A stretch of 34,035 bases of DNA. Origin: an uncultured Paracoccaceae bacterium (GTDB lineage: Bacteria; Pseudomonadota; Alphaproteobacteria; Rhodobacterales; Rhodobacteraceae). The notes below the pieces were generated by a model that ran no database searches, had not been told where the DNA came from, and saw only the letters and a list, made by a program, of their open reading frames with translations. Of this stretch, positions 25,046 to 31,479 are shown piece after piece. Positions within the stretch are counted from its first letter, which is position 1; each line of letters begins with the position of its first letter. The stretch spans positions 1-34,035 of the forward strand of contig CAJXSR010000030.1 of NCBI GenBank assembly GCA_913061275.1, read 5' to 3'. The translations under genes were made by a program, and so were the position numbers.

Positions 25046-26611
25046 ATGGTAGCTGCGGCTAAACTTTCAGTTGATACAACAGCATCCGCTATGGATATGG
25101 CGAATGCTATGTTCGGCGATGGTATTACGATCCTGACAGCTACCTATAGCGGTGATGATATATCATCAGGTATTTACACAAACGGCGATACCATATCCCC
25201 CACTGCAACACCATCTGATACAGGCGTTATCCTATCTACGGGTACTGCAACCGATTATACGAATAGTTCGGGTGATTCTAACCAATCTAAGAGTACTTTC
25301 ACCAAAACCGATGGGGTTGATGGCGACGCGGATATGGATGCGGTTGCAGGTACCGACACGTATGATGCTGCTATATTAGAGGCAAGCTTCATACCTGTAG
25401 GTGAAACGCTGACCATGCAGTTCATATTCTCATCTGAAGAATACATCGAATATGTCAATGCAGGTTTTAATGATGCGATTGGTATCTGGGTCAACGGTGT
25501 GAAAGCTGACATTTCTATAGGGACTGGCGAAGTTTCTGTAGATGACATCAACAATGTCGATAATGAGAACCTATATTTGGACAATGCGGGCGATCAGTAC
25601 AATACTGAAATGGACGGCCTGACAATTACACTGACTATCAAGGCCCCTCTAAATGTAGGCGTAACCAACACAATTAAAATTGGTATCGCTGATGCAGGCG
25701 ATGATAGATATGATAGTAACCTACTGATTGTTGGTGACAGTATACAAACTGTTGCGATTGCGGTTGATGATACGGCTAGTATTCATCAAAATGCTGCAAA
25801 AACCATTGATGTTTTGGACAATGATACAGTCCAAACTGGCCTGACAGTAACCGTAACCCATATCAATGATGTGGCCGTTAATGTAGGCGATTCTGTAACG
25901 CTTCCTACCGGTGAGATTATTACGCTTAATGCAGATGGAACATTAACTGCACAGGTAGACAGTGATGTTGGCATAAATATATTTACCTATGCTGTTGAAG
26001 ATAGCAACGGTAACACCGATGTTGGTTTCGTGACGCTTGAAACAACGGTTCCATGTTTTGTTGCAGGTGCGCGTGTTGAAACCGACAAGGGTGTGCAGTT
26101 GATCGAAGATCTTTGTGCGGGTGATCGTATTAAAACCAAAAATGGCTATAAAGTTTTGCGTTGGGTTGGCTCGCGTTTTGCGCGGTGTCACGGTGACCAT
26201 GCGCCGGTGGTTTTTGAAGCCAACAGCCTAGGGCAGCACGATGCCTTTAAATTGTCGCAACAACACAGAGTGTTACGAATTGATTTTCGTGCAGAAATGC
26301 TGTTCGGTAAAAACTCTGTGCTGGTGCGTGCCAAGGACCTGATAAATGGCAAAAGCATTCGGTTAAATAACAGCGGCAAGCCCGTGCAATATTTTCATCT
26401 ACTGTTTGACCAGCATGAAGTGATCAAAGCTGACGGTGTATGGAGTGAAAGCTTTCAGCCCGGCGCACAGGTTTTGACATCTATGGATGCCACTTCAAGG
26501 GCGGAAGTGTTGGATTTGTTTCCAAATCTTGACGCGGAAACAGGCGAAGGATACGGCCCAGAATGTTACCCAAGCCTGCGTAGCTATGAGGCACGGGTTT
26601 TATTGGGGTAA
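25046..26611 (+). CDS. Secreted-type protein with choice-of-anchor L, cadherin-like and C-terminal Hint (hedgehog/intein) domains
   Basis: The protein has 521 acidic residues. About 10-235 is a choice-of-anchor L-type domain (LEASFIPVGETLTMQFIFSS then EEYIEYVNAGFNDAIGIWVNG split over two stretches). About 238-335 is a cadherin/Ig-like beta repeat (VDDTASIHQNAAKTIDVLDN). From Cys337 there is a Hint_2 domain: CFVAGARVETDKG, GDRIKTKNGYKVLRWVG and SQQHRVLR with His407. In the family the first Cys can drive self-cleavage of the peptide bond before it. There is no N-terminal signal peptide, and Asp-rich acidic composition suggests type I secretion, which is inference. No clear ribosome-binding site precedes the ATG at 25046, but the domain begins there. 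It ends without a C-terminal extein-like part after the Hint domain. Confidence 0.85.
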   Translation: MVAAAKLSVDTTASAMDMANAMFGDGITILTATYSGDDISSGIYTNGDTISPTATPSDTGVILSTGTATDYTNSSGDSNQSKSTFTKTDGVDGDADMDAVAGTDTYDAAILEASFIPVGETLTMQFIFSSEEYIEYVNAGFNDAIGIWVNGVKADISIGTGEVSVDDINNVDNENLYLDNAGDQYNTEMDGLTITLTIKAPLNVGVTNTIKIGIADAGDDRYDSNLLIVGDSIQTVAIAVDDTASIHQNAAKTIDVLDNDTVQTGLTVTVTHINDVAVNVGDSVTLPTGEIITLNADGTLTAQVDSDVGINIFTYAVEDSNGNTDVGFVTLETTVPCFVAGARVETDKGVQLIEDLCAGDRIKTKNGYKVLRWVGSRFARCHGDHAPVVFEANSLGQHDAFKLSQQHRVLRIDFRAEMLFGKNSVLVRAKDLINGKSIRLNNSGKPVQYFHLLFDQHEVIKADGVWSESFQPGAQVLTSMDATSRAEVLDLFPNLDAETGEGYGPECYPSLRSYEARVLLG

Positions 26612-26653
26612 AGATGTGGTGACGTGTGCAAATAACACAAACCAAAGCTGACA

Positions 26654-26709
26654 TTTCACACATTATATGGTTTTTTATTTCGAACCCGCGATGATAACTT
26701 TTCACACAT
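26654..26709 (+). repeat. Direct repeat TTTCACACAT, twice, upstream of the epimerase
   Basis: Two exact 10-bp copies lie at 26654-26663 and 26700-26709, 46 bp apart, in the 96-bp gap between the Hint-domain gene and the epimerase start codon. The second copy includes the first two bases of the ATG. It is a possible operator pair. Confidence 0.45.
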
Positions 26710-27687
26710 GAAAAAAAAGCACAGATTTTTATCACGGGCGGCAGCGGATATGTTGGCCGTAATATTATACGCCATTTTGCAGGACAAGGGCATAAAGTTA
26801 TTGCCCTTGCACGCAGTAAGGGTTCTGCTGAAATCGTAAAAGGGTTGGGTGCGCAGGCTTGCATGGGTGATCTTTCCGACATTGATGTGCTGGCCAAGGG
26901 TATGCGCGGGGCAGATCGGGTAATCCATGCCGCCGCCGACACCAATCACGGGCAGCCCACAGCAGAGCAAATAGAAACCAATCTGGGTGGTGCGCGCAAT
27001 GTCTATCAGGCTGCCCTTAAGGCAGGGGCCAAACGTGCGTTGCATCTAAGCACAGAGGCGGTTCTGTTGGGTGGGCCATCTTTGATAAACGCCGATGAAA
27101 CAACACCTTACCCTAAAACATTCGGTGGTGCTTATTCTGAAACCAAAGCTAAAGCGGAACAGATCGCACTGGGCTTTTCGGGTGACGATTTGGATATTTT
27201 AGTGATGCGCCCACGGTTTATCTGGGGGCGCGATGATACAACCGCTTTGCCACAACTGATCGAAGCCGCAAAATCAGGCAAGTTGGCATGGATTGATGGG
27301 GGGACATATCTGACCTCAACCACACATATTGCCAATGTGGTGCACGGGATCGCCCTGATTTTGGAAAAGGGCCATAATGGCGAGGTTTATCATATCACCG
27401 ATGGTGCGCATGTTGGCTTTCGAAACTTTATATCTGATTTGCTGCGCGCAGGGGGTGCTAACGCGCCGACTAAGGCCGTGCCACGCTGGTTGGTTAAGCC
27501 GGTTGTGCAACTGGGTGAGGTTCTGGCCAAGCTCACAGCTGGGCGCCTACACGGCCCGATGAGCATGCAGGAATACGCCACACTTGGTGTTGAGGTGACA
27601 CTTGATATAACCAAGGCGCACAAACACCTAGGTTACCGACCAATTATGACAATAGAGGATGGTATGAAAGAACTGGCTGGCGGCTAA
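26708..27687 (+). CDS. NAD(P)-dependent epimerase/dehydratase (extended SDR), apparent frameshift at an A8 tract after the start codon
   Basis: The coding frame from about 26713 to 27687 encodes a complete extended SDR. It has the Rossmann motif TGGSGYVGR, VIHAAADT, LHLSTEAVL, the catalytic YSETK (Tyr-x3-Lys) and MRPRFIWGRDD, about 325 residues in all. The only nearby ATG (26708) is followed by eight A residues and is out of frame; six or nine A residues would join ATG to the frame (Met-Lys-Lys-Ala-Gln-Ile-Phe). An in-frame TAA at 26695 blocks any start further upstream, and the first canonical in-frame start downstream is a TTG at 26845, beyond the cofactor motif. So this is a homopolymer sequencing error, a real frameshift, or a gene expressed by slippage. 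Substrate is unknown; sterol/nucleoside-sugar-type SDRs look similar. Confidence 0.8.
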
Positions 27688-27695
27688 AGCCTAGC

Positions 27696-28259
27696 TTAGG
27701 CCCGTTCAGCATATTCCATCGTGTCTGTATTGATAACAACATCTTCGTCTTGGCCTACAAATGGCGGGATCATTACGCGCACGCCATTGTCTAAAACCGC
27801 AGGTTTAAAGCTGTTGGCGGCGGTTTGGCCTTTTACCGCAGGTTCGGTCTCTACCACTTTGCATATAACTTTTTGCGGCACTTCGGCACTTAATGCCTCA
27901 GATTCGTGATATTCGATTTTGATGGTCATGCCGTCTTGCAAAAACGGGCGGCGCTCACCCAGAATGTCAGATGGCAGTTCAATCTGTTCATATGTTTCCA
28001 TATCCATAAACACCAACATGCCGTCATTTTCATACAAAAACTGTTGATCTTTTTGGTCAAGGCGGACTTTTTCAACTTTATCAGCAGAGCGAAAACGCTC
28101 GTTCAGTTTTGAATTAGTGCGCAGATTTTTCAACTCTACTTGGGCAAATGCCCCACCTTTGCCCGGTTTCACATGATCGACTTTTACAGCGATCCACAGA
28201 CCATTATTATGATCTAGAATGTTTCCTGGGCGGATTTCGTTACCATTAATTTTGGGCAT
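27696..28259 (-). CDS. efp: Translation elongation factor P
   Basis: EF-P rescues ribosomes stalled at proline stretches. The product has 187 residues, standard for the family, with the three beta-barrel domains. The tip lysine Lys34 in [10 protein letters not shown] is present, the residue that is beta-lysylated in E. coli; how it is modified here is not shown by the window. The C-terminal domain has the conserved VPPF-type segment ([19 protein letters not shown]). I chose the ATG at 28259 because [13 protein letters not shown] is the standard EF-P N-terminus; a longer in-frame ORF upstream is non-conserved. It converges with the epimerase gene at an 8-bp gap. Confidence 0.96.
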   Translation of the reverse strand: MPKINGNEIRPGNILDHNNGLWIAVKVDHVKPGKGGAFAQVELKNLRTNSKLNERFRSADKVEKVRLDQKDQQFLYENDGMLVFMDMETYEQIELPSDILGERRPFLQDGMTIKIEYHESEALSAEVPQKVICKVVETEPAVKGQTAANSFKPAVLDNGVRVMIPPFVGQDEDVVINTDTMEYAERA

Positions 28260-28474
28260 GTTTTCGCTCTTTGCAATTAAAAAGGTGGAAAAATTATTCA
28301 AAGGGTGTATAGAGTGCCTTCCTGCTATACGCAAGCCGATGTGGGATCGGTTCGATGCTGCTAGGTAGATATGCACTAAACGCATAGCTGCCATTCCATA
28401 TCAGCAATACCGAATCGTCACAAAATAGCCATATTGGCACGAACCGAGAAAAAGAAGAAAAGATCAAGTCGATA

Positions 28475-28789
28475 ATGTTTGATACAATAGATAATTCTGC
28501 CTTCATCAATGACCAAGGTAAACGCTCTTCCAAGTTGTTTGCCGCCGTTGTGCTTGCCGCACTAGACGACGCCATTGCTGATGATAAAAAATATGGCAAC
28601 GGTGTTGAAAGCATCGCACGTTGGGCCCGCTCACGCGATGGCCGTGAAGTGCTGATGTGTGCAGGCATCGAGCCAACCGAGCGTTGTGTCAAAGGCATGA
28701 TGGAATTTGTTTCACGCGGTGTACGTACATCTGTGGCTCTGTCACGCGAAGAAAGCGAACGCCAAGCAGCGGCAAAAGAAGCCGCCTAA
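28475..28789 (+). CDS. DUF6280-like small conserved protein of Rhodobacterales
   Basis: The protein has 104 residues and is predicted all-helical and soluble. The core LFAAVVLAALDDAIADDKK, then GVESIARWARSRDGREVL, and the end RGVRTSVALSREESERQ, match from memory a short highly conserved protein that I know as DUF6280, found mainly in Rhodobacterales. The Arg-rich middle (WARSRDGREVL) resembles a nucleic-acid-binding helical pair, but no function is established. It is divergent from efp (215-bp gap) and ends in a strong terminator, so it is probably monocistronic and well expressed. Confidence 0.75.
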   Translation: MFDTIDNSAFINDQGKRSSKLFAAVVLAALDDAIADDKKYGNGVESIARWARSRDGREVLMCAGIEPTERCVKGMMEFVSRGVRTSVALSREESERQAAAKEAA

Positions 28790-28808
28790 TAATCTTTATA
28801 GTTTTTAG

Positions 28809-28840
28809 AAAAAGGCACTCTGTATTATGAGTGCCTTTTT
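28809..28840 (+). terminator. Strong intrinsic terminator after the DUF6280-like gene
   Basis: A perfect 12-bp stem, AAAAAGGCACTC and GAGTGCCTTTTT, surrounds an 8-base loop, with a further T tail (TTTTTTC). The A-run on the left makes it usable in both directions. It begins 20 bp after the stop codon and lies 39 bp before the benE start. Confidence 0.93.
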
Positions 28841-28878
28841 TCGTGACAAAACGATATTTTAAGGGAATACATTTCCCT

Positions 28879-30054
28879 ATGGTTAAAGACATAACAACAA
28901 AAGCCGCCTTTACGGGTTTTCTTACCACATTTGTAGGCTTTGCAGCATCATTCGCAGTAGTGATGCAGGGGCTTTATGCGGTGGGTGCAACCGACGCGCA
29001 AGTAATATCAGGCCTGATGATGTTGTGCTTTTTCAAAGGCCTGTGTGAGATATACCTTTCTTTAAAACTTAAAATGCCGATCACCATAGCTTGGTCAACA
29101 CCAGGTGCGGCCTTGTTAGTCTCAACAGGTGCGCTTGCAGGCGGGTTTCCTGCGGCCGTAGGGGCTTTTGTGGTGACTGCTTGCCTGATCGTGCTTGCTG
29201 GATTTTGGAAGCCCTTGGAACGCTTGGTTTCTAATATTCCTTTGTCTCTGGCCAATGCCATGCTTGCAGGTGTGTTGTTACCGCTTTGTCTGGCACCTTT
29301 TACGGCGATAACGGATTTTCCACTTTATGGTTTGCTTATTTTATTTGCGTGGCTGGGCATGTCACAAATCAGTAAGCTTTGGGCTGTGCCAACCGCACTG
29401 GCGGTGTTTGCTGCAATCTTATTTCTTGGCATTGGTGTTACATCACAACAATGGCAATCGGTAGGGCAAGCGGCGTTTGTAATGCCCGAATTTGTAATGC
29501 CCGTTTGGACATGGCAAGCCACCATCGGTATCGCGTTGCCCTTATTCGTGGTGACAATGGCCTCACAAAACATCACTGGTTACGGCGTGTTGCGGGCTTA
29601 CGGCTACGCACCCAAAGCAGGTGAGCTGTTCTGGGTTACAGGTTTTGCCTCGCTTTTGGCGGCACCTTACGGTGGGCACGGTATTAATCTGGCTGCAATT
29701 ACCGCTGCAATGTGCGCCAGCGATGAAGCGGGGCCTGATCCTAAAAAACGCTACTGGGCATCCGTCTTGTCTGGTGTATTCTACTTGATGTTGGCCACAG
29801 TGGTAGGGGCGGCCATTGCATTTGTGGCGCTTGCGCCTGTGGCATTGATTAAAGCGGTTGCAGGCCTTGCTCTGATAGGCGCCTTTGTGGGTGCTTTGAA
29901 AGGGGCTGTTGGCGACGCAGGCGAGCGCGAAGCGGCTGGGCTTACGTTTCTAATCACTGCATCTGGGATCAGCTTGTTAGGTGTTTCAGCCCCGTTTTGG
30001 GGTTTAATCGCGGGATACGTAATGTTGGTGGGGCTTAAATGGCGGGCAAAGTAA
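28879..30054 (+). CDS. benE: Benzoate/H+ symporter family transporter (BenE)
   Basis: This inner-membrane protein has 391 residues, about 12 hydrophobic helices and the normal BenE length. Family signatures include the N-terminal FVGFAASFAVVMQGLYAVGA, then KMPITIAWSTPGAALL (the conserved Trp-Ser-Thr-Pro-Gly region), MASQNITGYGVLRAYGY, and PYGGHGINLAAITAAMC. Characterised members import benzoate with protons. No aromatic-degradation genes are nearby, so the physiological substrate is open. The ATG at 28879 is preferred over a GTG at 28831 that would lie inside the upstream terminator. Confidence 0.93.
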   Translation: MVKDITTKAAFTGFLTTFVGFAASFAVVMQGLYAVGATDAQVISGLMMLCFFKGLCEIYLSLKLKMPITIAWSTPGAALLVSTGALAGGFPAAVGAFVVTACLIVLAGFWKPLERLVSNIPLSLANAMLAGVLLPLCLAPFTAITDFPLYGLLILFAWLGMSQISKLWAVPTALAVFAAILFLGIGVTSQQWQSVGQAAFVMPEFVMPVWTWQATIGIALPLFVVTMASQNITGYGVLRAYGYAPKAGELFWVTGFASLLAAPYGGHGINLAAITAAMCASDEAGPDPKKRYWASVLSGVFYLMLATVVGAAIAFVALAPVALIKAVAGLALIGAFVGALKGAVGDAGEREAAGLTFLITASGISLLGVSAPFWGLIAGYVMLVGLKWRAK

Positions 30055-30139
30055 GTGACTGTTGCGCAGTGGTAAAAGAAGCCACTTAGGAATTCGCACG
30101 TCCTCTGGTGGTGCCTATTTATGATCGGTTAAGTGGGTT

Positions 30140-30758
30140 TTAATCCGTTTCAGCTGCAACGATGGCTGAAATTATACGCTTTTCGGTGTTATGTATTGTG
30201 TACACATAGACACCCCACCACTCCATTCCCTTTTCAAGGTGCTGTGCGATTTCGATCAATTTCGGGTCAAACCAATTCAGGATGTGATTGTTTTTGGACG
30301 GCATCATGTAATCACACATCTCAAGGTAAGTTTGTTCAATTTCAGCATTAGTCAGTTTTGCGTTGTGACGGAATAAGCCGTATGGGGGGGTGCAGATAGG
30401 CAAATGCAAAGCTGCCTGTCTGACCACCAGGCGGGCTAAAGCCTAACCCCTTTCTTTTACTCATATCTGTAAGGTATGGCTTCGTAACTTTATTGCCGTA
30501 ATAATCAACTAACTGGCCACCGGGAACCAGATGGCCAGTTGTTTTGTCGAAAAAATCCCCATGAAATGCTGCTTGGCTTATTCGTTTCGGTGAAAGTAGC
30601 TCAAGCTGTTTGGGGGATTTAAGATCCAGTACCGAAGCAAGTGCTAAACGGTGGTTTTCATATGTATCTTCACAATCTTTGAAAATCTGAATTTTTTAAA
30701 CGCCTGACATTTCCAAATGGCGTTCGTAAGCTTCAAAAGATTGTTGGCTTATATGCAT
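30140..30758 (-). pseudogene. Broken gene of unknown family: nonsense codon plus frameshift
   Basis: Read on the minus strand from the ATG at 30758, one frame gives MHISQQSFEAYERHLEMSGV, then a TAA at 30698-30696. It then continues open for about 100 codons (KIQIFKDCEDTYENHRLALA ... GDFFDKTTGHLVPGG ... LTDMSKRKGLGFSPPGG) to a C7 tract at 30390-30384. There the sense moves to the next frame (YGLFRHNAKLTNAEIEQTYL ... GMEWWGVYVYTIHN ... AIVAAETD). One C fewer would join the two parts as LHPPYGLF. The restored product would be about 205 residues, soluble, with aromatic-rich segments; I do not recognise it. Part of the second half also reads as a stand-alone 95-residue ORF (30427-30140), which I consider a fragment. 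It may be decaying DNA, or a sequencing error in the C7 tract combined with a real nonsense change. Confidence 0.6.
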
Positions 30759-30796
30759 TTAAAAATCCAGTTATCGAAAGTGGCAATAGCTCAACT

Positions 30797-30822
30797 CTAC
30801 AGGTCAGTCACACGACCTGTAG
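30797..30822. repeat. Perfect 9-bp inverted repeat between the broken gene and the DUF3461 gene
   Basis: CTACAGGTC-AGTCACAC-GACCTGTAG, 85 bp past the end of the DUF3461 gene. There is no T-run on either side, so it is a weak or Rho-assisted terminator or an operator. The rest of 30759-30907 holds nothing I can identify. Confidence 0.55.
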
Positions 30823-30907
30823 CCTAATAATATAAGCATAAATCATAACGTTTATAGAACGCATATCAGACATGGCCTGATTGCAACCAGCTTAGAACAC
30901 CCCTAGA

Positions 30908-31300
30908 CTACTCTAAGGTATCAATCATAGTGGACAGATGCTTGATGCGTTCATTCATATCATTGTTCAATTCAACCAATTCGCGTTGTAGGGATTTTTT
31001 AGTCGCTGTGGTTTGTTTGTTTTCTGTCAGTATGGCGTCTAACTCGGCAATGGCTTTCGACAAAATTGGTGAAATGTCATAGCGGATGGCTTCTGCACCT
31101 TTTAACTCGTTCCCAGACATAGGCTTGCTGATGCGTTTGAATTCATACCGGCGATGTTTTGGTAAAAATGAACCTTTTTCGCGACGGTAATCAATCTTCA
31201 ATACGTCCATGTCTTTAGAAACATGCACAGTCGTGTAACCCGCTATTTGTTGAGGATTAAGAACACCCATTTCCGTTAAACTTGTCGTTTTCGTTGTCAT
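30908..31300 (-). CDS. DUF3461 family protein
   Basis: The protein has 130 residues and is soluble. It matches the DUF3461 pattern from memory: L-x-EMG-x-x-NPQQIAGYT at the start, DVLKIDYRREKGSFLPK, YEFKRISK, then DISPILSKAIAELD and a C-terminal coiled coil (about 90-128, KKSLQRELVELNNDMNERIK). The family is known to me mainly from gammaproteobacteria and has no assigned function. AAGGA lies about 8 nt before the ATG. The gene is isolated by AT-rich spacers on both sides and sits next to a broken gene, which fits acquired or fluid DNA, though base composition inside the gene is not strikingly different. Confidence 0.75.
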   Translation of the reverse strand: MTTKTTSLTEMGVLNPQQIAGYTTVHVSKDMDVLKIDYRREKGSFLPKHRRYEFKRISKPMSGNELKGAEAIRYDISPILSKAIAELDAILTENKQTTATKKSLQRELVELNNDMNERIKHLSTMIDTLE

Positions 31301-31320
31301 ATAATTATCCTTGATGCATT

Positions 31321-31432
31321 ATGAAGCTGTAAATCGAATTTTTATAATCATACTTAGTTCATGTTTATTAACAACTTATATTTATATTAAGTGCGTTGAG
31401 GCTGCAGTTTTGGCTCTATAATGAAGCTATAA
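31321..31432. repeat. Two near-identical 12-bp direct repeats 100 bp apart, upstream of the DUF3461 gene
   Basis: ATGAAGCTGTAA (31321-31332) and ATGAAGCTATAA (31421-31432) agree at 11 of 12 bases, in the AT-rich spacer (31301-31479) that separates the DUF3461 gene from the end of hrpB. They could be paired regulator sites, remnants of a duplication, or chance. Confidence 0.35.
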
Positions 31433-31479
31433 CCCCTTATATAAGCCGAACGATGTTTGATTAATCATGCCCTAACTTA

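Noticed and set aside
30140-30427. Stand-alone 95-residue gene
   Set aside because: Its sense continues into the upstream frame across a C7 tract, and its first residues are out of frame with that continuation, so it is better read as the tail of the broken gene.
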